Source: DASUPK01 sp963695675 (GTDB lineage: Bacteria; Actinomycetota; Thermoleophilia; Solirubrobacterales; 70-9). From it: a DNA stretch of 64,000 nt. The position numbers and the translations under genes were made by a program. Under the pieces are notes generated by a model, which made no database searches, was not told the origin of the DNA, and worked only from the letters and a program-made list of their open reading frames with translations. The stretch spans positions 124,001 through 188,000 of the forward strand of contig CAVOGY010000007.1 of assembly GCA_963695675.1 (NCBI GenBank), given 5' to 3'. Positions within the stretch are counted from its first letter, which is position 1; the number at the start of each line of letters is the position of its first letter. Positions 1-7,712 of this stretch are shown in pieces.

Positions 1-861
1 CTCGCGCCGAAGGCGCAGCTGCCGGAGATCCCCGAGCCGCGCGGTGGTCCTAGGGCCCCGGCGCCCTCTCCCCCACCCGCCGCGCCCCCGCAGGCGCCGG
101 GCCCGGGTCCCCAGGCCACACCGGCTCCCGTCGCGGCGCAGAGCCCGGGGCTCGCCTCCCGGGTGGCCGGAGTCTTCAGCGGCATCGGCGGGCTTACGGG
201 CCGGCGCCGGACGCAGTTCCTGGCGGGCCTCGCCGCGGCCCTGGCCGTGGTGATCGTGGTGATCGTCGTGGCGACGAGTGGAGGCAGCAGCAGCGGGAGC
301 GACTGCAAGCCCGTTGATACCTCCGCGGCGCAGCAGGCCGGAGTGCCGACCATCAAGCTCACCGCGATGGGGCCCGCGGCGAACGCTGACTGCCCGCCGA
401 GCGGTCAGATCACGCTTGGTTCACCGCAGCCGGCGTCGAATCAGCAGAACCAGACCCCGACCTTCGTCCTGCAGGCCAACGCGGTCCATCTGCAGCCCAG
501 TGAGAACAGCGACCGGTACCTGCTCTGGCTTTACAAGACCGACACCCAATCTCTGCCGCTCGGTCAGGAGACCGTCGACTCGAGTGGAAACCTGACGGGC
601 GGCGTCCCGCTGATCGCGCAGCAGGTGCTGCTGCTCCCGGCGTTCGACTCGATCAGGCTCTCGAAGGTATCCGCCGCTCAGGCGCAGCAGATCCAGCAGT
701 CGCTCCAGGCGCAGGGCAAGAAGGCGACCGGCGTCGTCCCGTTCGTCGGTGACGCGGTGCTTCAGGGCAGCATCTCCGAGCTGGGCCTCAACCAACTTCT
801 GCAACAGGCCCAGAGCCAGGCGGGCCAGGCACAGCAGGGCGGCTCGGGCAAGAAGGGCTGA
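1..861 (+). CDS. Membrane-anchored extracytoplasmic protein, 5' end outside window
   Basis: The frame is open from base 1, so the gene begins upstream of the window. The visible product starts with about 50 Pro/Ala-rich residues, then one transmembrane helix (around residues 75-95, AALAVVIVVIVVATS) and an extracytoplasmic domain of about 190 residues. That domain carries a YLLWLYKTDTQSLPLG stretch that aligns with YVLWFVGSGGRSLPVA in the next gene; both resemble the beta-sandwich of anti-sigma-K (RskA) type proteins. The C-terminus is Gln-rich. The missing N-terminus could carry a cytoplasmic domain. Function is not recognised; a membrane-bound regulator is an inference from the neighbour. 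Confidence 0.7.
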   Translation, partial: LAPKAQLPEIPEPRGGPRAPAPSPPPAAPPQAPGPGPQATPAPVAAQSPGLASRVAGVFSGIGGLTGRRRTQFLAGLAAALAVVIVVIVVATSGGSSSGSDCKPVDTSAAQQAGVPTIKLTAMGPAANADCPPSGQITLGSPQPASNQQNQTPTFVLQANAVHLQPSENSDRYLLWLYKTDTQSLPLGQETVDSSGNLTGGVPLIAQQVLLLPAFDSIRLSKVSAAQAQQIQQSLQAQGKKATGVVPFVGDAVLQGSISELGLNQLLQQAQSQAGQAQQGGSGKKG

Positions 862-879
862 GCGCCCCCGCGCCGGGCC

Positions 880-1647
880 ATGGCGTTGAGCGAGGACCAG
901 CGCGCCCTGCTCAGGTTGCTCGTCGCCGGGGACAGCTATGAGCAGGTAGCGGAGGTGCTTGGGACGAGCCCGGACGACGTCCGTAGGCGGGCGCATGAGG
1001 CGGCCACCGTCCTTGAGAACGAGCCCGACCCCGGCATGCCGCCGGAGGCGGTCAGCCAGCGGCTGGCGGCGCTCGACGGTGGCGGTACGCCAGTCGGGAC
1101 AACCGGTCCAGCCGCGCCGACGGGCGGCGACCGCAGGAGATTGGCCCTCTGGATCATCGGGGGAGTTGCCGCTTTGACCGTGCTGGTGGTGCTGCTGGTC
1201 GTCGCGGTCGGTGGCGGCGGTGGTGAGGGCGGGTCCAGCTCAGGCGGCGGCCAGGAGGACGTCGTCCCGGTCAGGCTGGCGCCCGTGGGCGGCTCGAGCG
1301 CGCGCGGCGGGCTGACGATCATCCGGATCGGAGACCAGCCCGCGGTCGACCTCGAGATCAGGGGGCTCAAGCCGACCCGAAAGGGCGAGACCTACGTGCT
1401 CTGGTTCGTCGGCTCGGGCGGGCGGAGCCTGCCGGTCGCCTTCCAGGCCGTCGGCGCCGATGGGCGGATCACCGGGCAAACGCCGATTCCCAGCGCGGCG
1501 ACGGGACTGCTGCCGAGCTTCGACACCGCCGACCTCACCCTGACACGCCAGCGCGAGGCTGCGGCCGCAGTCCAGCAGGCCGCGCGGAGCGGAATGCTTC
1601 CCCAGCCCGTCGGCACGAGCGTGCTGCGCGGCCCGCTGCGGGGCTAG
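880..1647 (+). CDS. HTH - transmembrane - RskA-like extracytoplasmic protein
   Basis: 255 residues. Residues 1-50 (LSEDQRALLRLL, then SYEQVAEVLGTSPDDVRRRA) look like a sigma-70 region 4 type helix-turn-helix. After a linker there is one membrane helix at about residues 89-110, a Gly/Ser-rich spacer, and an extracytoplasmic domain with the YVLWF...SLPVAF core shared with the preceding gene. The gene follows its neighbour by 18 bases, so the two are probably co-transcribed tandem paralogues. The layout suggests a one-component membrane regulator or anti-sigma relative; this is inference. Its TAG stop overlaps the stop of the convergent FAD oxidase within a CTAG palindrome. Confidence 0.7.
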   Translation: MALSEDQRALLRLLVAGDSYEQVAEVLGTSPDDVRRRAHEAATVLENEPDPGMPPEAVSQRLAALDGGGTPVGTTGPAAPTGGDRRRLALWIIGGVAALTVLVVLLVVAVGGGGGEGGSSSGGGQEDVVPVRLAPVGGSSARGGLTIIRIGDQPAVDLEIRGLKPTRKGETYVLWFVGSGGRSLPVAFQAVGADGRITGQTPIPSAATGLLPSFDTADLTLTRQREAAAAVQQAARSGMLPQPVGTSVLRGPLRG

Positions 1648-3242
1648 CGCCCTGGCAGCAGCTTGCCCGGATTCATGATTCCTGTCGGGTCGAGGCGCTC
1701 CTTGACGGCCCGCAGCGCCTCCAGCCCGACCTCCCCCACCTCCGAGCGCATGTAGGGGGCGTGGTCGCGGCCGACGGCGTGGTGATGCGTGATCGTCCCC
1801 TCTGCCGCGACGATCGCCTCGCAGGCGGCCGACTTTGCGGCCCGCCACTGGTGGATCTCCTCACCTCGCCGAGCCCGCGTGAGGAAGGTGAAGTAGAGCG
1901 ACGCGCCGTCGGCGTACGCGTGCGAGACGTGACACATGACGATCGACCGGGAGCCCAGCGCTCCGCGGAGCGCCTCGCCGACGGCTCGGTACAGCCCGTC
2001 GAGCCGGGTCCAGGTGTGGGCGGTCTCGAGCGTCTCCACCAGCACGCCGAGGTTCATGAGCTCATCGCGCAGGTAGGGGCCGCCGTAGCGGTTTCGCTCC
2101 CACGAACTGCCCACGGAGCGACCGACCGGGACGGCGCCGCCCAACCGCAGCCTCATCTGCGAGAGGGCGCGCCTGCGGCGGACGGCGTCCCGCTCGCCCT
2201 CCCAGCCGCAGATCACGAGACAGCCGCCTTGGCGGCGGCGCAGTGAGAGGTAGGCGTCGAGGGCCCGCTTCCGGAACCCCGCGGTGCCGGCCAGGTTCAG
2301 GGAGACCCTGGTTTCCTCCTCGTCAGAGAGCCGCAGTACGTCGGGGGCCTCGTGGCGCTGGGCGAGGTCGCGGACGATCTCCCGCCCGGCGTCGAAATCC
2401 TCGGCCATCCACCCCTCGTAGACCCGGGTCTGCGGCGCCGGCCGCACCCGGCAGCTCACCTCGGTGATCACACCGAGGGTCCCCTCCGAGCCGAGTACCA
2501 CCTCGCGAAGCGATGGCCCGGCCGCGGTGTGCGGGATCTCGCGGGTGCGAAGTCGGCCGGCGGGAGCGCTCAGCTCGATCGAGGTAACCAGCTCGTCGAA
2601 GCGGCCGTATCCACTCGAGGCCTGCCCGGCCGAACGGGTGGCGGCGAAGCCACCTATGGTGGCCTCCTCGAAGGACTGCGGGAAGTGCCCCAACGTTGCG
2701 CCGAGGCCGCCGAGGGCCGCCTCGGCCTCCGGGCCGCTCAGCCCCGGTCCGAGGCGGGCGGTGAGCGATCGCTGGTCGAGCTCCGCGGAGCGCAGCCGCC
2801 CGAGATCCAGGGAGACCACCGCCCCGTGGCCGTCGGCGATCGCGTCCAGGCCCCCTACCACGCTCGTCCCGCCCCCATAGGGAACCACCGCCACGCCCGC
2901 CGCCGCGCAGGCCGCCACAACCGCTTCCACGCCGGCGGCGTCCACGGGCCTGAGCACGGCGTCCGGGGCATGCGCCAGGTGCCCGGTGCGCAGGCGGACC
3001 AGGTCCGGATAGCCGCGACCCGCCGCATGGCGGACGCGGTCGTCCGGCCCGTCGAGGACCTCGCCTGCCACCGAGCGCACGGTGTCGGGGACAGGACGCG
3101 GCTCGGGGAGCGAGACCTGATCCAGGGAGACGGGCTCACTCTCGTCACCGGAAGCGACCCCGAGCTCGTCGCGCACCGCCGCGACCGCGGTCGCGGGCAG
3201 CTCCAGGCGGCGGTCGGGATCACCCCATCCCCACCACTTCAT
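1644..3242 (-). CDS. FAD-binding oxidase, alkyldihydroxyacetonephosphate synthase-like
   Basis: 532 residues, the usual length for the FAD-linked oxidase C-terminal family. It begins MKWWGWGDP, a start typical of alkylglycerone-phosphate synthase-like proteins. It then has a PCMH-type FAD-binding domain (PYGGGTSVVGGL around residue 120) and the C-terminal cap with HHHAVGRDHAPY and DPTGIMNPGKLLP. The eukaryotic relatives make the ether bond of ether lipids; bacterial members are often annotated as AGPS or glycolate/lactate-type oxidases, and the substrate here cannot be told. It is convergent with the preceding gene and lies just downstream of the SRPBCC gene. Confidence 0.82.
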   Translation of the reverse strand: MKWWGWGDPDRRLELPATAVAAVRDELGVASGDESEPVSLDQVSLPEPRPVPDTVRSVAGEVLDGPDDRVRHAAGRGYPDLVRLRTGHLAHAPDAVLRPVDAAGVEAVVAACAAAGVAVVPYGGGTSVVGGLDAIADGHGAVVSLDLGRLRSAELDQRSLTARLGPGLSGPEAEAALGGLGATLGHFPQSFEEATIGGFAATRSAGQASSGYGRFDELVTSIELSAPAGRLRTREIPHTAAGPSLREVVLGSEGTLGVITEVSCRVRPAPQTRVYEGWMAEDFDAGREIVRDLAQRHEAPDVLRLSDEEETRVSLNLAGTAGFRKRALDAYLSLRRRQGGCLVICGWEGERDAVRRRRALSQMRLRLGGAVPVGRSVGSSWERNRYGGPYLRDELMNLGVLVETLETAHTWTRLDGLYRAVGEALRGALGSRSIVMCHVSHAYADGASLYFTFLTRARRGEEIHQWRAAKSAACEAIVAAEGTITHHHAVGRDHAPYMRSEVGEVGLEALRAVKERLDPTGIMNPGKLLPGR

Positions 3243-3258
3243 CTGTGCGGTCAGGGCG

Positions 3259-3720
3259 CTAGCCCTCCGTCCCGGTCGCCGCCGTCTCCAGTCCGTTGAG
3301 CGCGTCGTTCAGCGTGCGCCGGATCGCCCTCCGCATCATGGGTGAGCCAAGCCGCGAGAGCCCGCGCAGGCGACGCTCCAGAGCCATCGTCACCTCGGTC
3401 TCGCCGTTCAGCGCGTCCAGCTCGATCTCGGTGCGCGCGATGCGCACGAAGCGCTCGAACGGCGTGCCCTCGACGGTCTGCTCGAAGACGTAGCGCTGGC
3501 CGTCGCTGGCGTCGACGCAGCGGAAGTCCGCCCGGACGCCCCGCCCCCCGCGCGTCCCCAGCACCTGGGTCCAGCTGCGCCCGGCCGGGTCGCCCTCGCT
3601 GACGTTCTCGACACGCTGCGTGTTCGGCCACCAGCGAGGCAGGTGGTATGGGTCGGCGATCACGGCCCAGAGCGCGCCGGCGGGCGCGGCGATGCGGCGC
3701 CTGCGCACTACGCGTGCCAC
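3259..3720 (-). CDS. SRPBCC (START-like) domain protein
   Basis: About 153 residues from a GTG start that follows a GAGGAG located at the end of ftsR; longer in-frame starts would overlap ftsR. The motif WAVIADPYHLPRWWPNT is characteristic of polyketide cyclase / START-like SRPBCC proteins, which form a hydrophobic ligand pocket. No catalytic residues can be assigned. It sits 11 bases after ftsR, so it may be the last gene of the rsiG-garA-ftsR transcript. The start choice is uncertain. Confidence 0.72.
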   Translation of the reverse strand: MARVVRRRRIAAPAGALWAVIADPYHLPRWWPNTQRVENVSEGDPAGRSWTQVLGTRGGRGVRADFRCVDASDGQRYVFEQTVEGTPFERFVRIARTEIELDALNGETEVTMALERRLRGLSRLGSPMMRRAIRRTLNDALNGLETAATGTEG

Positions 3721-3731
3721 GAGCCGAGGAG

Positions 3732-4490
3732 TTACTCCTCGCCGGTCAGCTTCCGCAGGTCGCGGACCAGCAGCATGTGCGTGAGATTGCTGCACGCCGC
3801 GGCCAGGCTCTCCAAATTCTCGATCGCCTCCTGCCGGCGGTTGTGGTTCGTGGAGCGCAGGCCCGGACCGACCACGGCCTCGAGCAGCACCGCCTCGCGA
3901 TCGGTGGCGGTGCGCAGCACCTTCAGGTTGCGCCCGCCCACCCCGAACCTGGCGAGCTCGGCACAGGCCTTGACGACCTCCCGGTCGGTGTCGTCGTAGA
4001 CCTTCGTGCCGTCCACCTTTCCCGGCTGGACCAGCCGCCAGTCCTCGAGATCCTTGATCAGGTCGGCCCCGACGCCAGTCTGATCGCCGAGCTCCTCGAG
4101 GGTGAGGCGGGTGCCCTTGCCCGCCTCGACGCTGGCCGCACGCCGCAGCGAGGCGGCCTCGCCGCGCTCCTCGCGGGCACCCGCGGCCAGCTCCTGGCGG
4201 ATCACCCGCAGAGGCAGGAACTCGTCGCGCTGCATACGCAGGATCGCCCGCAGGCGCTCGACGTCCGCCTGGCTGTAGAGGCGGTAGCCGCCGGGGGTGC
4301 GGCGCGGGGAGAGCAATTTCTGGTCCTCCAGATAGCGGATCTTCGAGATCGAGATGTCCTCGAACTCGCGGCCGAGGATCTTCGCCACGGAGCCGATCGT
4401 GAGGGCCTTGCGGTTGGACGGGGCGCCGTCCGAGCCGCCTTCCGCGGTCCGTCGATCGAAGGGTGTGGGCGTGGAGGCTTCCATGGTCAC
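3732..4490 (-). CDS. ftsR: MerR-family regulator FtsR
   Basis: 252 residues. An N-terminal MerR winged helix follows a low-complexity leader: LTIGSVAKILGREF, SISKIRYLEDQKLLSP and RTPGGYRLYSQADVERL are the family signature. A second MerR-like half occurs near residue 140 (LTLEELGDQTGVGADLI). This two-part layout and the position directly after a GarA-type FHA gene match Corynebacterium FtsR and M. tuberculosis Rv1828. FtsR activates ftsZ in Corynebacterium; the target here is inferred. The GTG start overlaps the garA stop (GTGA), so translation is coupled. Confidence 0.82.
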   Translation of the reverse strand: MTMEASTPTPFDRRTAEGGSDGAPSNRKALTIGSVAKILGREFEDISISKIRYLEDQKLLSPRRTPGGYRLYSQADVERLRAILRMQRDEFLPLRVIRQELAAGAREERGEAASLRRAASVEAGKGTRLTLEELGDQTGVGADLIKDLEDWRLVQPGKVDGTKVYDDTDREVVKACAELARFGVGGRNLKVLRTATDREAVLLEAVVGPGLRSTNHNRRQEAIENLESLAAACSNLTHMLLVRDLRKLTGEE

Positions 4491-4957
4491 TTCTCCAGGT
4501 AGCTCAGCTTGTACTTGCCGATCTGGATCTCGTCGCCGTCCTCCAGTTGGTGGGACTCGATCCGGCGGCGGTTGACATACGTGCCGTTCAGCGATCCGAG
4601 GTCGTCGATGTAGAGGCCGTCCTTGCGGCGGACAAGCAGCGCGTGGTTGCGCGAGACCGTGACGTCGTCGAGGAAAACGCCCGCGTCGGGAGTTCGGCCG
4701 ATCGAAACCCGCTCGTCATCGAGGGTGAAGCTCTCCCCCGCGCGGCCGCCGCCCGAGCGAATCACCAGCGCCGCGCCGTGGCGCTCCACCACCTCGTCGA
4801 TGTCGACCTGGTGCATCTCGCCCGACTCGTCGACCGTGTAGGTCATCGTCGTCGGCTCGTCCTTTCCCTCGGGACGGGAGAGATAGGCGCCGCACTTCTG
4901 GCAGTAGTTGGCCCCCTCGGCGTTGACGAAGCCGCATTCGGGGCAATGGATCGCCAC
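4487..4957 (-). CDS. garA: GarA-like FHA protein with N-terminal zinc ribbon
   Basis: About 156 residues from GTG (VAIHCPECGF). Residues 4-25 hold two Cys pairs, CPECG and CQKCG, forming a zinc ribbon. A PTTMTYTVD segment stands where mycobacterial GarA has its ETTS phosphorylation motif. The FHA domain follows with SIGRTPDAGVFLDDVTVSRN and LGSLNGTYVNRRRI; the Arg, Ser, Asn and Gly phosphothreonine-binding residues are present. GarA is a kinase-controlled switch of 2-oxoglutarate and glutamate metabolism in mycobacteria. The zinc ribbon is absent from the mycobacterial protein as I recall it. The gene is followed by ftsR, its usual partner. Confidence 0.8.
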   Translation of the reverse strand: MAIHCPECGFVNAEGANYCQKCGAYLSRPEGKDEPTTMTYTVDESGEMHQVDIDEVVERHGAALVIRSGGGRAGESFTLDDERVSIGRTPDAGVFLDDVTVSRNHALLVRRKDGLYIDDLGSLNGTYVNRRRIESHQLEDGDEIQIGKYKLSYLEK

Positions 4958-4970
4958 CGTCGCCCCCGGT

Positions 4971-5237
4971 CTAGGTCGGAGGTGTGGTCGGGGGCTCGAT
5001 GCGACCCGCGAGGATCTCGCCGAGCCGCTGCACGTCATCTCCCTTGATCATGGTCCCGCCCTCGGGTCGTGTCTCACGGAGGCGGCTGACCAGCTCCGCC
5101 CTGAGGATGTCGATCTGGCCGTGCAGGATTCGGCGGCGATACGACACCTCCTGCTCCTCAGCGGTCAGCTTGTCGATCAGGTCCTTGAGCTCCTGGTCGC
5201 TCATCGAGCCGATATCCGGGAACGCCTCTTCCTCCAA
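4971..5237 (-). CDS. RsiG-like anti-sigma factor (predicted c-di-GMP-binding helical protein)
   Basis: 88 residues, almost all helical. LIDKLTAEEQEVSYRRRILH continues into GQIDILRAEL. RsiG, the c-di-GMP-dependent anti-sigma factor of WhiG, carries E(X)3S(X)2R(X)3Q(X)3D. Here E, S, R and D have the right spacing but His replaces Gln. Only one copy of the motif is present, as reported for homodimeric RsiG of early-branching actinobacteria. The TTG start is chosen because GGAGG lies 5 bases upstream; the internal ATG at codon 12 lacks a Shine-Dalgarno. It is first in the rsiG-garA-ftsR run, downstream of a TATAAT box. No WhiG gene is in the window. Confidence 0.62.
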   Translation of the reverse strand: MEEEAFPDIGSMSDQELKDLIDKLTAEEQEVSYRRRILHGQIDILRAELVSRLRETRPEGGTMIKGDDVQRLGEILAGRIEPPTTPPT

Positions 5238-5266
5238 GGACTCCTCCAGTTCTCTTTCGGCGAGCG

Positions 5267-5295
5267 ATTATAGGTCGGTCGACCAGTCTCAACCG
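5267..5295 (-). promoter_or_regulatory. Promoter for the rsiG-garA-ftsR transcript
   Basis: A perfect TATAAT lies at 5267-5272 on the minus strand, 30 bases before the TTG start of the rsiG-like gene. With a 17-base spacer the -35 would be CGGTTG (5290-5295); TTGAGA at 5287-5292 would leave only 14 bases. A small GGTCGACC palindrome sits in the spacer. The -10 is convincing, the -35 is not. Confidence 0.5.
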
Positions 5296-5312
5296 TTACT
5301 TCAGGGTTTTGG

Positions 5313-5957
5313 CTACGCGGTTGCAAGCTCCCTGAGGCCGGTCCGGACGTAGGCGACGGTCCCGAGGACACCGAGGGCGACGCCGAAGATCAGCATCGCA
5401 TCCCAGACGGGGCTCTCCGAGATCATCGCGAAGAAGATCGCTGCCATGATCGGCCAGATCGCGATCCGGCCGAGCCAGTTGATCTCCAGCTCGCCCACCC
5501 GCCGCAGGGCGACCTGGGCGAGGATCAGGGTGATCACCTCGCGGGCCGCGAGCACGGCCAGTGCCCAGCGCGGGAGCAGCTCGAAGTGCCAGCAGACCGC
5601 CGCCCCGCAGAGGATCGCCAGCCTGTCGACGACCGGGTCCAGCAGTGCCCCCATGCGGCTGTACTGGCCGGTGGCGCGGGCGAGGAAGCCGTCCACGTAG
5701 TCGCCCACCGCGACGGCCCAGAAGATCGCCGCGGCAGCGGGGTCCCGGCCGTCTCCCGAGGAGAACGCCAGGTAGAGAAAGACCGGCAGCGCCGCCAGGC
5801 GGACGTATCCGACCGCGTTCGGGATCGTCCAGGGCCGCAGCGGCTGGCCGGGCCGCGTCTGGCGCGGCGGTGGGCCCGAGCGGTCGAGGCCGAACTGCCG
5901 GCGGAACCCCTTGCGCCGCCCCTTGCGGGAGGATTGTGCGCGGCCACTGGCCATCAT
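5313..5957 (-). CDS. pgsA: CDP-alcohol phosphatidyltransferase (PgsA-like)
   Basis: About 214 residues, integral membrane. The complete CDP-alcohol phosphatidyltransferase signature D(X)2DG(X)2AR(X)8G(X)3D(X)3D is visible as GDYVDGFLARATGQYSR followed by MGALLDPVVDR. Such enzymes condense a CDP-diacylglycerol with an alcohol, here probably glycerol-3-phosphate (phosphatidylglycerophosphate synthase) or inositol phosphate; the substrate is not certain. An Arg-rich N-terminal tail of about 45 residues precedes the first helix. The start is one of two adjacent ATGs (5957 or 5954). It is divergent from proS, with 8 bases between the two start codons. Confidence 0.82.
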   Translation of the reverse strand: MMASGRAQSSRKGRRKGFRRQFGLDRSGPPPRQTRPGQPLRPWTIPNAVGYVRLAALPVFLYLAFSSGDGRDPAAAAIFWAVAVGDYVDGFLARATGQYSRMGALLDPVVDRLAILCGAAVCWHFELLPRWALAVLAAREVITLILAQVALRRVGELEINWLGRIAIWPIMAAIFFAMISESPVWDAMLIFGVALGVLGTVAYVRTGLRELATA

Positions 5958-5965
5958 CCGAGGAT

Positions 5966-7476
5966 ATGGAAGGAAAGGCGAAAACCGGGATCTCCCCCAC
6001 CCGCGCTGAGGACTTCGCTCAGTGGTTCCAGAGCGTCGTGCGCGACGCCGAGGTGGCGGAGCTGGACCACGTGCGCGGAGCGATGGTGATCCGCCCGTGG
6101 GGCTACGGGATCTGGGAGCTGATGCAGCGACGCGCTCGACGACGCGATCAAGGAGACGGGCGCCGTCAACGCCTACTTTCCGCTGCTGATCCCGCTGAGC
6201 TACTTCGAGGAGGAGGCGAAGCACGTCGAGGGCTTCGCCAAGGAGATGGCAGTGGTGACCCACCATCGTCTCGAGCAGGGCGAGGACGGCTCTCTGCATC
6301 CCGCCGCCGAGTTGCCCGAGCCGCTCGTCGTCCGCCCGACCTCGGAGACGGTCATCGGCCGCTCGTTCGCGAAGTGGATCAACTCGTACCGCGACCTGCC
6401 GCTGCTGATCAATCAGTGGTGCAACATCGTCCGCTGGGAGCTACGTCCCCGAGTGCTGCTCCGCACGACGGAGTTCCTCTGGCAGGAGGGTCATACGGCC
6501 CATGCGACCGGCGAAGAGGCGCTGGAGGAGACCCGCAGGATGCTGGACGTCTACCGCGACTTCACCGAGTCGCTCCTGGCGATCCCGGTGGTAGTCGGCG
6601 AGAAGCCCGAGTACGAGCGCTTCCCCGGCGCGGAGATCACGCTCAGCATCGAGGCGATGATGCAGGACGGCAAAGCGCTTCAGTGCGCGACGTCCCATTA
6701 CCTCGGCGAGAACTTCGCCGCGTGCCATGGAGATGGAGTTCACCGACCAGGACGGTGAGCGGAAGCTCTGCCACACCACCTCCTGGGGCCTGACGACACG
6801 GATGATCGGCGCGGTGGTCATGACACACGGCGACGACAACGGCCTCCGTGTGCCTCCCCGGATCGCGCCCCGCCAAGTCTGGATCGTCCCGATCACGAGG
6901 GGCGATCCCACCGCCGTCCTGCAGGCCGCGGATGACCTGCAGGCCGAGATCGCCGCGCAGGAATGGGAGGGCACGTCGGTGCGCGCCGAAGTCGACAGGC
7001 GAGAGCGCAAGCCGGCGGAGAAGCGCTGGGAGTGGATCCACAAGGGCGTTCCGATGGTGATCGAACTGGGCGAGCGCGACCTGGAGCAGGGCGTCGTGAC
7101 GATGACGCGTCGCGACGACCCCGAGCTCAGTCGCGATGCCATCCCTCGCAAGGGCGCCGACGAGGCGGTGGTCGGCGTCCTCGGCGACATCCAGATTGGC
7201 TACTACCAACAGGCGAGCGAGCTGCTGCGCGAGCGCACGCGCGACGACATCACGACGCTGGACGAGTTCCGCGAGTTCTTTTCAGGGGAAGAGACCGGGT
7301 CCGGCGGCTTCATCAAGGCGCCCTGGAGCGAGGAAGAAGACACCTTGGAGACGATGGCCGAGCTCGGCGTCTCGGTCCGCGTCATCCCCTTTGGCGAAGA
7401 GCTGCCCCCGGACGCCCGGTGCGTGATCACCGGCGGGCCGGCCAGGGTAGTGGCGATATTTGCGAAGGCCTACTGA
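5966..7476 (+). CDS. proS: Prolyl-tRNA synthetase, archaeal/eukaryal-like type, split by two +1 frameshifts
   Basis: Three consecutive frames read as one class II ProRS of about 500 residues. Frame 2 from ATG 5966 gives MEGKAKTGISPTRAEDFAQW to WGYGIWELMQR. A spare C near 6131 shifts to frame 3, which carries VVRPTSETVIGRSFAKWINS and LRTTEFLWQEGHTAHAT. A spare T near 6723 shifts to frame 1, which continues MEMEFTDQDGERKLCHTTSW through the anticodon-binding and C-terminal domains. Removing one base at each site restores an unbroken protein. ProRS is essential, so consensus or assembly error is the simplest explanation; a broken copy with an intact gene elsewhere is possible. It ends the conserved ispG-proS neighbourhood but on the opposite strand. 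Confidence 0.85.
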
Positions 7477-7712
7477 CGCCGGTGAGGGAGTTCGGCGAGC
7501 AGGAGCTCCACCGAACACCCGGCGCGGTCTACGAACCGAAGATATCCGATCAGAGAAACCGTAGTTTCCACGGATGCATGCTCAGAGTTTCAGCAACGAG
7601 AATACTCAAGGTTTAGGTGTCACAAAATTAGGTAGGAGCGGGGGCATCCTTATTGGGGTGCGGTAAGCCCCGACAGGAGCCGGATCTTCACCATCGAGCA
7701 GGGAGGTTTCTG
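7477..7712 (+). other. Leader region of the first RTX gene
   Basis: 236 bases, more A+T-rich than the neighbours. A possible hairpin pairs GGGGCATCC with GGGTG...GCCCC around 7640-7672. A good Shine-Dalgarno GGGAGG lies at 7701-7706, six bases before ATG 7713. I compared the stretch by eye with c-di-GMP and cobalamin riboswitch cores and found no match. No coding frame is convincing here. Confidence 0.35.

Noticed and set aside
421..996. Long antisense frames opposite real genes throughout the window
   Set aside because: High G+C content opens shadow frames on the opposite strand; they lack starts with Shine-Dalgarno sites and show Arg/Ala/Pro-rich composition.
5966..7476. Programmed +1 frameshifting in proS
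   Set aside because: The shift sites lack a slippery codon, stop codon or Shine-Dalgarno-like stimulator as in prfB, and two sites would be needed. Sequence error is simpler.
7600..7712. A c-di-GMP or cobalamin riboswitch before the first RTX gene
   Set aside because: GGTAGGAGCGGGGG resembles only a fragment of the GEMM consensus; the rest of the core and the receptor are absent.
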